From contig FTLJ01000731.1 in NCBI GenBank assembly GCA_900155495.1, forward strand, positions 1 through 64,000: 64,000 nucleotides of DNA, given 5' to 3'. The notes under the pieces were generated by a model. It did no database searches. It saw nothing but the letters and a program-made list of their open reading frames with translations, and was not told the origin of the DNA. A program made the position numbers and the translations under genes. The stretch's first letter is position 1. Every line of letters begins with the position of its first letter. The stretch comes from Porogramme epimiltina (taxonomy: Eukaryota; Basidiomycota; Agaricomycetes; Polyporales; Polyporaceae). Shown here piece after piece: positions 23,676-37,100 of the stretch.

Positions 23676-26600
23676 ATGATATCGTCTGAAGACATCGCCG
23701 AGGAAATTCGTAGTGCCCTCCCCGGGACGGAAGAGATCATCGTCCAGTACCTCTCCGGCTACCTCCTCGACTTGGACGACGCGGCGGAAGACGAAGATGT
23801 ACTCCAGGTCACACGGGACATCCTAGACTCTGCAATCGGGTCTTCCTCGAGCCATGCGCAACGTGCGGGTCTGGAGAAGCTGGTGACGCGGCTGGCGGAG
23901 GTGCTCAAGGAGCCCTTGACGCGCCGTGACGAAAAGAATCGCGCTGGGAAGGGGTCAGGGCTGGTCAGGTTGGACAAGGTCATGGATCTCAGCAAGGCCA
24001 ACAACATGAGTTCTACTATTGCGTTCACGGAGGGTGTTGATCTAGAGAGCATTAACAAGGGAAAGTGAGTGCTGTTCTGCCTGAACTTTGATGCTCATTT
24101 TACGACCTGGCCTCTCAGGGCGTCCCGTGTCGACGTCAAGAAACTAGAAAAGCAGGAAGCAAAGCTCAAGGTACGTGTTCAGCCTCTTCTGTAGAGACAA
24201 GGTGTCGATATATGTCTCCGCAGGCCAAGATAGAGAAGCGTTCCAAGCGCAACCTATATGAAGGCTCCAAGCTCCTCGACCAGCACAGGAAGCAGGTAAG
24301 AGAATTATGTTCATGGTGGTGGCATGCTGTTAAGTTTCACTCATATTTCCGCCCGTATCAGCAAACCTACGAGGAAATGTTCATGAAGATCAACCCTTTG
24401 GATGCCGCTGCAGCATCGAAGAACAAATCGAAGGATGTTCACCTCACGAACATCGACGTCAACTTTGGCTCGAACCGTATACTGTACGTGTGCCTCTAGC
24501 ATCTACATTGACGTATGTTCATTCGACTGCTCAATAGCTCCGGTGCATCCCTTACGTTGGCGTACGGCCGGCGGTACGGTCTCATCGGTCGGAACGGTGT
24601 TGGTAAATCTACGCTCCTACGGCATATCGCCTTGCGTGATGTGCCAATTCCGTCGCATATCACGATCCTGTTTGTCGAGCAAGAGGTATGTCGTATGTAT
24701 ATATACACTCTTCCGTGGCGCCAGAGGTTGAAACTACTGTCCACCAGATCGTCGGAGACGATACACTCGCACTGGACTCCGTGCTCAAGGCTGATGTTTG
24801 GCGTGACACGCTGCTACGGGAAGAGGCCATGCTGAACGCGAAGCTCTCTGAGCTTGACAAGGAAGGAGACGACAAGCGATTCGAGGACGCGCGAGAAGAA
24901 GCTCAAACTCGACTCGTAGAGGTGCACACTCGCCTCGCTGAAATGGAAGCCGAGAGCGGACCTGCCCGTGCGGCAGCGCTGCTCGCAGGTGTGTAGCTAT
25001 GGCTCCGACGCTCGCACTTACCTCTTACGCTAAGCTACTCGACAGGTCTTGGGTTCAGTGAAGAGGACCAGAAGCGGCCGACCAGGTCATTCAGTGGTGG
25101 TTGGCGAATGCGGCTCGCCCTTGCAAGGGCGCTGTTCGTCAAGGTCTGAGGCTCATTTATCAATTCTGTGACCAGCACTGAGACTCTCGCACAGCCTGCT
25201 CTGCTCCTTCTTGATGAGCCCTCTAACCACAGTGAGTCTTCACTAGCGCGTCGTCTGTGAACATGATGCTGAATACTTTAACAGTCGATCTCAATGCTCT
25301 CGCATGGTTGGAAGACTACCTTCAGACATGGCCTGGAACGTTGCTCGTCGTGTATGCAGGTTCCATCTTATTCTTAGAACAAAAACTCATGCTACTGCGT
25401 CTCATAGTTCTCACGACCGAGCATTCCTGGACGCAGTTGCCACCGACATCGTTCACATGCACTCCGCCCGCCTGGATTACTACAAGGGGTAAGCTCACTT
25501 GACCTCTACACTACGGTTTAGATCACGAATTGCTCCCCATAGCAACTTCACGCAATTCTATTCCACAAAATCAGAGCGCGACCGCAATCTGCGCAAGGAG
25601 TATGAGACCCAGATGGAGTACCGGAAACACTTGCAAGCGTTTATCGACCGATGGCGGTACAACGCTAACCGCGCAGCTCAAGCGCAGTCTAAAATTAAAA
25701 TTCTCGAAAAGGTGCGTCACAATCCTGCTACTCGAACGCCTTTGGTCCGCTGAGATCGGAGCCCCTCAGCTACCGGAGCTTGAGCCGCCAGAAGAAGAGG
25801 ACACGGAGACCTTCAAACTGCCTGAGACGGAGAAGATTTCTCCCCCAGTACTGCAGCTGAACGAGGTCACATTCGGATACACGCCCGACAAAATTTTACT
25901 CAAGGGGGTGAATATCGATGTCGGACTCGACTCGCGTATCGCTGTCATCGGACCCAACGGTGCCGGAAAGTCTACCCTGTATGTTCCCCGGCTATCTCTC
26001 AGCTCTTCCTGGCAGCTTATTTGACGTCCTTTCCAGAATCAAACTGCTGATAGGAGACCTCAAGCCGATGGCCGGACATGTGAGCCAGAACGGAAGGCTC
26101 AGGATGTGAGTTGCATCCCGTAGTCTTGCCTACTCGGTGCTCATAGCGGGCCTACAGTGGCTACTTCGCGCAACACCACGTCGACAACCTTATCCCTACA
26201 ATGTCACCCGTACAGTTCCTGGCGTCGAAGTTCCCTGGAAAAACAGAACAAGAGTACCGCTCTCACTTGGGCAACTTCCAGATCAGCGGAATGACTGGGT
26301 AAGTGTCAAGATATTTGTTTGATTCGGATTTCGTGTTGACGAGTCGACAGGCTACAGATGATTGGGACTCTTTCCGGAGGTCAGAAATCGCGTGTGGCGT
26401 TCGCCGTACTATCTCTCCAGCGACCTCACGTACTGCTGCTTGATGAGGTGCGCTACTTGTCTCGAAAAGTCAAGCGACACATTTGCTAATAAACGCCGTA
26501 GCCTACTAACCACTTGGATATGGAGGTATGTTGACGTTTGAGACCGGTCATTATCTGCACAATTCTCACCCTCTCGTTACTTAGGGTCTCGACGCTCTCA

Positions 26601-26880
26601 TGAACGCCCTTAGCGCTTGGAATGGCGGTGTTATCCTCATCTCCCACGACGAGCGATTCATTACTTCTGTGGCCAAAGAGGTCCGTGCTGCGTCTGACGT
26701 GTCCGCGTTTGACCCTGACATCCTCCGCTTAGCTGTGGGTGTGTGCGGACGGAACCGTCGCAAAGTTCAAAGGCGATGTGCAGGCGTACAAGGTTTGCTG
26801 CCTCGGCGTTTGTATCATCGATGGAACACTGACGACGTATATAGAGCCTTATTGTCAGCAACATCAAGGCGAAGCCGTAA
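23676..26880 (+). CDS. GCN20: ABC-F ATPase, Gcn20/ABCF3 type
   Basis: A soluble twin-cassette ABC protein. Yeast Gcn20 binds Gcn1 on ribosomes and promotes activation of the eIF2alpha kinase Gcn2; ABCF3 is the animal counterpart. The ATG at 23676 gives [11 protein letters not shown], and an N-terminal helical region of about 200 residues precedes cassette 1, as in this subfamily. Cassette 1 has Walker [10 protein letters not shown], signature F-S-G-G-W-R-M-R and Walker [11 protein letters not shown]. Cassette 2 has [17 protein letters not shown] and L-L-L-D-E-P-T-N-H-L-D. A charged linker with [10 protein letters not shown] lies between them. More than a dozen short introns break the gene. 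The last exon gives [11 protein letters not shown] and stops with TAA at 26880. No transmembrane helices are present. Confidence 0.92.
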
Positions 26881-27576
26881 ACGGTCTCGTTGCCTCGATG
26901 CAACGGCGAGGCAAGCGATCTAGGTGTATGGCTATTGCGTGTAAGAGTGCCTGTGTATCACGTTATTGTATGACAACCGGTATAGTCCATGCCCCCCGTG
27001 TGAATGGATTGCCTCAATGCGTTCAATTGCTTGCGTTCATGCTAAAACCATTTATAATCGAGATGGTGAGTTTCTCGAAATTTCCATTGGTCGCCGAGAC
27101 TGACACGCCACATTCGTAGGTTGTATATCTTCTTAGCGGGTTGTACGAACGGTGAACGGATTGTGCATTAAGCATCGGCCACCCTACTTCTCCGTCTGTC
27201 TGCTGTGCGGCACGAACGTGCTGCAGCTGGCCGAGTCATCGCCATAGGCCGCGGCAGAACAAAGGACGTTTATTCTCGGCGCTAGGAGGTGGGTCTATTG
27301 TGACTTGTTTGTGCACGTGATTTTTCTTTGACCACTGCCACCTATCGTGCTCCGCAGCGCTTTTCCTTCCTCCTCCATATATAAGCCGCACATCCACACG
27401 GCCCTTTGTCAACTCTCTCGTCCGTCCGCCCCACTGGTGGTTAGCTGATATCATCTCATTTACGCCACTTGTAATCAAGGACAAACTTCAGGACATCTGT
27501 CTTCACCCTCCATTTTCATCGCTTGGTAATCACCCCTACGAAAACTCCTGCCTCGATCCTTCTTGATAACACCCAT
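26881..27576. other. Intergenic and promoter region
   Basis: No gene seen. It holds the 3' region of the ABC-F gene and, at its right end, the TATA box and leader of the next gene. Confidence 0.4.
27378..27385 (+). promoter_or_regulatory. TATA box of the 27.6 kb gene
   Basis: TATATAAG about 190 bp before the ATG at 27577, preceded by a pyrimidine-rich stretch. It implies a leader of roughly 160 nt. Confidence 0.5.
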
Positions 27577-28367
27577 ATGAACGCTGAAAAGCTCGCGATG
27601 CCCATGGGCTTGCTCTCGCCACTCAATCTTCCTGAAATGCTGCAATGCGACCCAGTCGCCGAGCCCTGGTCCTCCTGGCGACCGCTGCACAACGACAACG
27701 CCACTGGCGTCAGGCCGTTGTCCAACGGAAATGGAAAGTCGATGGCGCCACTCGACATCCTCTCGCACGCGGCGGACCTGATGCGCAGGATCGAATGCCC
27801 CGATAACAGAGGGCTCGCGCCGCACATCGATATTGGAGAACTGGACTTGGACGAGCCACACTCGCCGATGCACTCCGAATCGGATGTCGACTCCGACTCG
27901 GACACCCTCGAGAGCACTGACTCAGATATGGAGCTCGACGAAGAGTCATGTGTATACGATGCGGACTCCGAAGAAGACTCAGAGGATTCGGAGCTTCTTG
28001 ACGAGCCTCCGCGATATCAGGTTAGTGCCTAGTTGTCATGAGATTTTGAAGCACCGCTCTGACTGACGAAATTATATTCTTCATTCAATCATTGAAATTT
28101 TAGACAGGGGATCATGTCAAGGTCTACACGGAAGACCAACGGGCCCGACCATGGCAGCGCCTCAGCATCGCCGACCTTGAGACATTTCCGCCGAAATACG
28201 TGAGCGCCCCTCGACTCCCCTGAGTGCTGCAGCACCACACTGACGAGGCCCGTCCATAGATCGACGACACACTGCTGTACCCCGTGCTTACACACACGAG
28301 GCCTCGTGCTATGAGATATTTTGACGTCCGCCGCATCGAGCCGGACCACGGACACGACCCGTTATAA
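27577..28367 (+). CDS. Small acidic protein with C-terminal GDHVK module, unknown function
   Basis: Three exons: 27577-28020, 28104 to about 28198, and a last exon ending at TAA 28365-28367. The N-terminal half (M-N-A-E-K-L-A-M-P-M-G) has a hydrophobic start but no convincing signal peptide. Residues of roughly 100-145 are very acidic (S-D-V-D-S-D-S-D, S-E-E-D-S-E-D-S-E). The C-terminal 60 residues form a separate module: G-D-H-V-K-V-Y at its start, then P-W-Q-R, Y-P-V near its middle, and R-Y-F-D-V-R-R-I-E-P-D at its end. The spacing of small hydrophobic strands suggests an SH3-like beta barrel (inference). A gene at 41.2-41.7 kb shares this pattern. A strong TATA box points to a regulated promoter. 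I do not recognise the protein. Confidence 0.65.
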
Positions 28368-28908
28368 GCGGCCCCTTTCTTAGGGCTCGCCACTCCCACT
28401 TGCGATGGCGCTTCCCCGGCCTGGAGTACTTAGTTATTGTGTTGTTGCCGCCCCCCCCCCTCTATTGTTGTACCATATTGTAGTTTACTGGAAAATCATG
28501 CGGTTTTGGACTCAGTTGTGAGAGCATGTGGGCAGTCACCCATAGCGGCACACCGCTAGATAAAGAAAAGGCGGTCTGTGCGTCAGAACCTCGTCGAATT
28601 CGAGCCTATTCAGAGCCTAAGCGGCAAATGCAGTCATCCGACCAGCCTCATGGGCAGTGGGAAGGCCACCAACCTCAGCTTATTTGATAGTCATCGTAAG
28701 TCATTGAGAACATAATTCATGGAGCGGGCAGCGGGACTGCACTGGCATTACAGAAGACTAGATCACTAATAACTACAGAATAATACTACAAGTGCACACC
28801 AAAGCCAATCATAGCAAACGGAGTCCAAGGAGGGAGGGGTAACGACGTGGCGACAAATACGGGGAATCTACGATGGCGAAAGGGGGGGGGAACAAGAACC
28901 CGTGCTGC
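28368..28908. other. Convergent intergenic interval
   Basis: About 540 bp between two converging genes. It contains a run of C near 28450 and, at the right, a G run near 28881; both are homopolymers rather than elements. No gene seen. Confidence 0.5.
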
Positions 28909-31900
28909 TCACTCTTCTTCGCTCTGGGTCATGTACTCGTCGTCGCTGATGATCGCCTTCCGATTTTTGCCGCTCCGCGGTGCTGCGGGGCGGTCGTCCT
29001 CATCCATCGGCGTCAACGCTGAGTCGTACCCGCCTGAAGACCCCGCACCCGCGCCACCCGACGCCGACGGCGCCCCAGGGAGGCCACTACCGTTGATGAC
29101 ACGAGTGAAAGCGGCGTCGAACGCCTTCTCCATCTCCTCGGCATCGACATAGACCCAAGAGCCTTCTTGATTGTACGTGCGGGCGTTGTTGAACATGAGG
29201 CGCATGTCTTCCCGGAAGTCGAGGACGCTCTTGTAGTATCCAGAGCTGATGCGCTTGCGAATCGTCGACAGTGCGATGGGCTGCTGGATAAGATGGTAGT
29301 AGTCCGGATATTCCTGACCCTGTTGTCAGCGGGGTGCCAGTAGTCAGGCGAAGAAATGACTTACCCTGCGATCAGGGGGTTCCCTGAACAGGTCACTCCG
29401 TTTACGACCAGTGTCGTCCTCGCAATTGAGCACCGCTTTGTGGACTTCATTCAGCGCTTTCTTCATTTTCTCCTTGATGGGCGCTGGAAGGTCCTGCTTT
29501 GTCTTGCGACGTTTCTAAAACGATGACGTGGTGAGTCTATGCGGTGGCGAAAACGTGCCCAGGGCCACCCACCGTGTCACGGTCCTCGTCATCATCATCG
29601 ATAAGGGAGGGTGTCATCGACGTGGACTTTCCGCCTGTGGCGCGCTTGCGCTTGCCGTTCGCAGGGGTGCCGACGTCGAACTCCGCCGGTTTGCTCTTGC
29701 CCTTCTTGTTCTTACGCCCGCGTGGTGTCTCGAAGTCGGGGGCAGGAGAGTTGGACTCGCCCTCCCTGATCGTCTTGGTCTCCGCACGGCGGGCCTTCTT
29801 CTCGCGCGCGCGCTCAGAGAGCTCCTGAATGTCCTCGCCTTCCTCCAAAGCCTGCGTGGACATGTTTAGTAAACGGTACGTACGAAGAAACAATCTGACA
29901 CTCACCATCGCCCACTGGTCGTCGCTAAGACCATCGTTGTAGTTGACAACGGTACGACGACGGTGGCCACGCCCTTCCATCTCGTCGATCGTATCGGGTT
30001 CGGCGAACGGCTCGTCCGCGCGGTAGCACTCGGGGAGCTCCTCGAGCTGCATGAGTGGCGGCGGCGGCTTTCCACGGTTGCCCGCCCGACGCCAGTTCTC
30101 GAGCTGCTCACGTTCCCGCTGTACGTCGAACTCGTGATACTGCACCGCCTCCTCAGGCGATCGCGCGATGATCTCGTTGATCTCGTCGTCGTTCATGTCA
30201 CCCGCCTCCTCGTTCTCCTCCTCCTGGTCTGCTTCGAGGATCGACCGAAGGAACTCTTCCTGCTCCTCTTGCGTCGACTTGTTGTCGAAACGACCAGCCT
30301 GGATGACCTTGTCGTCGATGTCGAGCTTGTAACGCGCACGGGCGAACATCGCCTCCTCCACGCTCTTCTCGGTGATGAACCGAAGGATACGCACGACCTT
30401 GGTCTGTCCGATACGATGCGCACGATCTTGAGCCTGGAGATCGGCATGTGGATTCCAATCACTGTCGAAGCTAAAGGATAACGAGCGTTAGCGAAGTCGA
30501 AAGGTAAAGTCGCAGCGAACCCACATGATGACCGTGTCGGCCGTTTGCAAGTTGAGACCGAGACCACCAGCGCGGGTGGACAGGATGAACACCTTGTACT
30601 CGGAGTTGGGCGCGTTGAAAAGCTTGACGTGACCCGCACGGTCTTCCGTCTTCGTACCACCATCGAGACGCAGGTACTTCCAGCCCATCATCTTGAGGAA
30701 GTCCTCCATGATGTCCATGACTTTGGTCATCTGGAAGAAGATGAGGACCTGCAGAGACATGTCAACATGCTGTGTAATTGAGGGCGCGTAGGGGGACTCA
30801 CTCGATGGTCGGTCGCGAAGAACTTCGGAAGGATACGGTTGAGGAGCTCGATCTTGCCCGAGCTGCGAATGAGCTTGTCGTCGATCATTGAGCTTGGGTT
30901 GACCTTATCCTCGACACTCTCGAACAAGAACGGGTGTTGACAGATCTTACGCAACTGCATGAGCTCATTGCTAAGACCCTTGACACCACCAGGTTTGCTG
31001 TGGGACGAGACGCATGTCAATGTGAGAGACCAGCAGTACATCAAAGCGAGCACGTACCCTTTCGAGTCCTTGCCGTCGGCGATCATCTTGAACTTCTTCA
31101 TCTGCTTGTACAGCTGCGACTGCAACGCGCTCATGCGAACCTTGATGACCTTCTCGACCTTGTCCGGCAGCTCCGACTCGACATCGCGCTTGAGACGACG
31201 GAGCAAGAACGGCCGGAGCACCTTGTGAAGACGACGGATGATGAGCAGCGCCTCTTCTTCGTTCAGCTCGATCTTGTCGCCGGTGCCCGAGTTCGCGAAG
31301 GGCGTGTTGAACCATTCGTCGAACGACTTGACCGAGTTGAAGACCTTCGGCAGCGCGAAGTTGAGCAGCGCCCACAGCTCAGGAAGGTTGTTCTGCAGCG
31401 GCGTTCCGGTTAGGATAAGACGGTAGCGCGAGTGGTAGTACTGGGTGAGGGTCTGCGCCAATTTACTCTGCGTGTTCTTCATACGATGACCCTCGTCTAG
31501 AACAGTGTCAGCAACGCCCATGAGCTTTATTCAGTGTACGCACCAATGATCATGTAGACCCACTTCATCCGACTGAGGTGGATGCGATCCTTGATAATGT
31601 ACTCGTAGGTGGTAAGGACTACCTGGAAATTGCCCGTTCGGAGGTCTGTCTGCATAACCTTACGCTGCGTCGGGTTGCCCTTGTACGAGATGACCTTCAC
31701 GCTTGGCGCCCACTTCGCGAATTCGCCCGACCAGTTCGTCATCGTCGACAGTGGAACGATGACGAGGTAAGGGCCACGCTGGCGCTTAGACTCGATGAGG
31801 AACGTGACGAGCGAGATGGTCTGGATAGTCTTTCCGAGACCCTGTGACACGAAAAAACTCGCTGGTGAGAGCAGGGTCACCCGAAGATAGAGGAGACTTA

Positions 31901-33903
31901 CCATCTCATCGGCAAGGATACCGTTCAGCTTGTTGTTATACAAGCTAACCATCCACTGCAAACCCTTGATCTGATACTCCTTGAGCGTACCACCAACGAG
32001 GATCGACGGCTGGGCGGTGATCTTCTCCTTGATCCTATGCGCGACAGCATAGTAATCGAGCTTCCCTTTCTCCTCCTCGATACCAAACGACTTCGCACCG
32101 AATGTTTCCTCGCTTACGGGGCCCTCCTCGGTCTCGAATAACATCATGGTGTCGTGGCCTTCAGCACGTTGCTGCTCCACGACGGCCTGAGCAAGCGAGT
32201 CGAGGTATGCATCGGTCTGCTTGAGAAGATGGGTGATACGAGTGTCCTTCGCTGTGTCGATGAGCTTCATGTACGCCTCCTCATCGTCGTTCTTCAGCGC
32301 CTTAAGACGCTCCTTCGCGAGCCTCTCGATACGCCTCTGCTCCTCCTTCTCCGTGTGCGCGTGGAATGACAACACAGCTTTACCAAGACGAGTGATACGC
32401 TCCTGCGCGCTGCGACCTGCCGCGATGACCTCCCGTCCGTGCGTGCAGATGATGCCCAGTTGTTCGATATGCTTCTGCTTGGCGCGCCGCTCGCGATCAG
32501 CACGCTGCTTGCGTTCTGCTGCCTCCGTCGCCCGAATGTCGCGGAGTTGCACCTTGCGCGTCCTCCTGAAGTCGGTCCTGTTGAGGGGGAGTAGCGAGCC
32601 GTGCATGAGCCGCTCGGCGACGGACGCCCTCAGCGCGCGCTGCTTGTCGATGACGCGAAGCGACTTGAGCTCGATAAGGGCCCGAAGCTTGCCGTGGACA
32701 TCGTTAGGAGGGTGGACAAGTTGATCGAGGGACTGAGCCTCCGCCATGTTCTCCTTGTCCTTCTCGTCGTCGACCATGTTGTCCAAGCCACCATCACCCA
32801 TCATGGCCGGCATGGTCTCCAACTCGCGCATCCTCTGCTCGATCCGAGAGTCGATATATGCGTTGCGCTCTTCGAGCATCTGGTGAGGGTCAAGGCCGAC
32901 GGGCATGATAGAGGGCACGAGCAGGCGCTGCATGCGTGTCGCCCATAGAGCCGGACTGACGTTGGGGTCGCGCTTGAGATGTGAAAAGGGGTGGACGTAT
33001 GCGTTATACGGATAGATACCCGAGTCGACGTTGTCCTCCAAGAAAGGGCCCTTCGGCATCTTCTCGGGGTCCACTGGCATCTCAATCTCCTCGTCCTTGA
33101 TAGTCTCCATTGCTGCCACCTCGGCCACGGAATGCTGGACCATACCGTTGACGGGCGTGCCATTGGTGCTCTTGTGGGTCTTCACTACGCTGTCGACCAC
33201 CCGCGCGCTGACATCGGGGGCGTTGATGAGAGTCTGCAGGTCTGGCACGGCCTGGCTAGGACCGCGGAGAGCTTGCTGAATGGGCTCTGGGACAGGGAGG
33301 CCGCGAGAAATGAGCTTGAATGCGTGTATCTGGGCGCGCAGAGCATTGATCTGGTCGGGTGTGAAGGAGACTGGGGTTTGCGGGGAGACTGGATACGATT
33401 GGACAGCGGTGGCTCCTGCGGTAAGGGCGTTCCCGTTGGGAGCTACAGCACCGTTTGCGACAGGTGTTGGGGCGGCCTGGCCGTTGACAGCGGGGTGGTC
33501 TACGCCAGCGTGGTCCTGTCCTAAACGGACAACAGGACGCGACGCGGCGGGTCAGAATGAGGAAGGGGAGGTGTCGAAGGGGACGTACTTGATCTTTGCT
33601 GGAAGTCGGCGACGATCTTGTAAATCTTGGCAAGCTCATCTGAAGTTTGGGGGGTGGCACCGTTGGATCTCAGGTAGTTTGCGCGCTAGAGGGGCGAGGC
33701 AGACGGGAAGAAGGATAGAAGGGGACAATGGAGACGGGGTAAATGAAAGGACGGAAGTAAATGTGGCTGAGGGGCCGCACCTGGACGAGCTGCTGCATGC
33801 GCTCGCGGATGGCGTTGGAGTTGGGTTGGGCATGGCCGTTGGCGAACTGTTGTTGGGAGTGCGGGGGGAGCGAAGGATTGGGGGCAAGATTGGGGGCGGC
33901 CAT
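28909..33903 (-). CDS. STH1: SWI/SNF-family chromatin-remodelling ATPase, Sth1/Snf21 type
   Basis: The catalytic subunit of an RSC/SWI-SNF complex that slides and ejects nucleosomes. The ATG at 33903 gives [10 protein letters not shown] (exon 33903-33781). In order: a QLQ domain ([13 protein letters not shown]), an HSA region with long basic helices, helicase lobe 1 with I-L-A-D-E-M-G-L-G-K-T and [17 protein letters not shown], lobe 2 with [11 protein letters not shown] and Q-D-R-A-H-R-I-G-Q, a SnAC region, a basic linker, and a C-terminal bromodomain ([15 protein letters not shown]). The protein is about 1,400 residues. The D-E-G-H box is split by an intron. The single bromodomain plus QLQ and HSA fits the Sth1 class, though Snf2 of the paralogous complex is an alternative. 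Divergent from KU80. Confidence 0.92.
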
Positions 33904-34151
33904 TCCGGCGACGATGGCGAGGACGCGACGAGTCGGCCGCGTCGCGATCTCGTGAGTAAACTGCAGTCGGACTCCTCGTCGACGCCCACCACAAGCACTC
34001 GAGCCCCCTCGCACTGCCCTGCTGACAAACCTTTTCAGGCTCCGATACAACAACGTCACGTGGCCAGTCGCGTCGCGCCCCCGAGGCACGCGTCGGCAGC
34101 GCCCACCGCGACTCATTCTGGCGTTAGCCGTCTCTCTCCGTAACCCCCACC
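33904..34151. promoter_or_regulatory. Shared upstream region of STH1 and KU80
   Basis: The two ATGs are separated by 248 bp, so both promoters must lie here or overlap the leaders. No TATA box is visible on either strand. Confidence 0.5.
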
Positions 34152-37100
34152 ATGCCAGCAGAACGTGCAGGGGTATGTGGCGAAGACCTTCGAACCGTCT
34201 AGAGATACTGACAGCCTCCGCTCGCGCAGTACACAGTCACCATGTTCCTCGTGGACGTCTCGTCCTCGATGGGAAAGACCCGCCAAGTAGAGGTCCCAGG
34301 GGGGTCTAGTGGCGAGCCTGAAATCATCGAAATGACAAACCTCGAGTGGTCTATCCAGTTCGTTATGTTGAAGATCCAAGAAATGGTGCGTTCCTCAAAT
34401 GTGGCAGTCAGGATACCGGCATCTCTGTCTAACTTGCCACCAGATATTCAATGGCAGAAAGACGGACCAGTGTGGTATCGTCCTCTTCGGGACAGAAGGT
34501 AAATGCCCTCCACTATTCTCTGACCATTTTGCTCAATGTGCCCGTAGATACGAACAATATTATAAATGCCGAGAACGAAGGCTACGAACACGTTACAGAG
34601 TACATCCCTATAGGCCAGCCTAACCACACCACTCTCGCCAAGCTAGCAGCCCTCGAGCCGTCGACCGTCGTCGGAGATCGTGCGTCATTTGCGCCTTCTT
34701 CCGCAAGTTTGGGTGACTGACCACCCCCTGTAGCTATTGACGCCCTGATTGTGGGTGTCGAGGCCCAGAATAGAGCGCTTGCCAACAAAAAGACGTGGAC
34801 GAGAAAGATAGTTATTCTAACGGATGGCGAGAGCCCCATGGAAATTGAAGACTGGGAGGCGACGGTAGATAAGATGAACGCGTTGAACATCAGTTTGACC
34901 GTTGTGTAGGCCGAAGTATTCCACTCAGCGCCTGTGTCACCACTAACTGTTTCGTAGAGGTGTCGACTTCGATGACGAAGAGCTTCCTTTTGAAGAAGAA
35001 GACAAGACCGAAATGAAGGTTCGACCCTCCCTCTGGCTTACATACACAACCTCATCCCGTTATAGAGACAGAACGAAGCGTTTTGGGCTATGTTTACGTC
35101 TAAGCTCAACGCTGGTGTCGTCGGCAACTGCGACTACGCCCTGCAAGAGATCTCACGACCCGACGTCAAGCAGGTCAAGTCAGCTATGATGGGTACTGTG
35201 CTTCGCATTGGTGACACCGAAGCCCGGGGCGAAGAGGCGATTGAGGTCATGATTAAGACGAGCAAAGCAACGGCACATGCGCACCCCAAGAGCTGGAAGC
35301 GGTTTGCGCGCAGGCTCCCGCATCCCGAAGGCGAGGACGGTGATGCCATGGAACAAGACGAGGATACACTGATGTTCGCTCAGCTTCATATGCGCACCGA
35401 GTACTTTGTCGATCGGGAGCAGAAGGGCAAAGACGCAATGAAAGACGAACCAGACGACGGGACAAGTCTCACAGACGATGTCGATGACGAGGCGGCGGAA
35501 GAGGCCTTGGAGAAGAAGAAAGAGGGCATCCTGAACAAACTGAGCAAGGTCGATAAGGAAGAACTCGTGCGCGGATACAAGTACGGCGCGTCGTTCGCTC
35601 CCGCTCCCGATGGCGGCTTCCCGAGATTGCAGACGCGGAAGGGGATCGACGTCTGCGGCTTCTTCTTCCAGAAGCATTTTCGACATGAGATGGCGATGGG
35701 CGAGGTCTACTACGTGTGGGCGGACCCTGCGAGTCCTATGCAGCAGGTCGCACTTTCCAGTATCGTGCAAGGGATGTACCAGAAGGGGGCTATGGCGATC
35801 GCGCGGTGGGTGAGCAAGGACGGGATGGACCCCAAGATGGGAGTGCTGTTCCCGTGCGTGTTTCAGGAGGTTGATGCTCTCATGTGGGTCCAGGTAGGTT
35901 CTCACTCGTCGTTAATATTGGTCCGTCAACCTCACCATCCATTCCAGATGCCTTTCGCGGACGACGTGCGCAACTACCCCTTTGCCTCTTTGGAGACTTT
36001 GGTCAACAAGAAAGGGGAAGTTGTGAAAGAACACCCTTATCTTCCAAACAATGAGCAAATGGACGCCATGGAAGCCTTCGTAGACTCAATGGACCTCTCT
36101 GATGCTGGGGAGAAGAATGAGGATGGGTACGACATAGCTTTTCGCATCAAGGTCCACCGCTAATGTGCCCGCTGCTTTCAGGGAACGCGAGCCCTGGTTT
36201 GACACCCGTTTATCCTATAACCCCGCTATTCACCGCACGAAGCAAGCCCTTTTCCACGGCGCGATTGTGCAGGACCTCAATACGCACCCTCTCCCCTCCC
36301 CTCATCCAGAGCTACTGAAGTACTTCGAACCGCCGAAGCGTGTCCTGAGGCGCGCACGCGAAGCCATCGACGACTGCAAGCGAACATTCAACGTCCGTGA
36401 AGGTAACACGCTCCTCACCCCTTTTCCGTTCTCAACTGACGCGCTCATGTCCACGCAGTCCCGAAGAAGATCGTCCGCGCACGCAAAGAGGAGCACGTCC
36501 GCGCGCCAGACGAGGACGAGGACATGCTCCTCCTCGACCAGAAGCCCGGTCCCTCCCAGCGGCGCCCCAACCGCACGCAGACCCAGACCCAGACGCAAGC
36601 CAAGTCCAGCCCCGCACGCGCTCAAAAGAAGCCCGCCGCGGACAGCGATAGCGAGACGGAGCCGGAAGACTATGAGGAGGAGGAGCTCCTGCTCGACTCC
36701 GCCGCGGCGGCATCGCGCAAGCCCGCGGGGCGCGCGGGTGCGCCGCTCCCGACGCCCGAGCCGGAGGATGACGCCATGGAGATCGACCCGGCGCGTGCCC
36801 CGGGGCGGATCGTCGGGGCGGCGTTCCCGCTGAAGGACTTCCGGGCGAACATCGCGCGCGGGGACCTCGTGACGAAGGCGGTCGAGGACCTCGCGTTCGT
36901 GGTCAAAGACGTCGTCGCGCAGCCGTTTGCGAAGCTCCGCACGGACGAGATGCTCGAGTGCATGCGGGAGCTTCGGAAGGTCGCACTCGAGGTGCGTATC
37001 TGCCGTGTCGCATAACACATTCCAACTTGGCTGACTGGTCGCGCGTTTTTAAGGAGGATGAGATCGATGCATGGAATACGTCAGTTCTCGTGTCCTTTGT

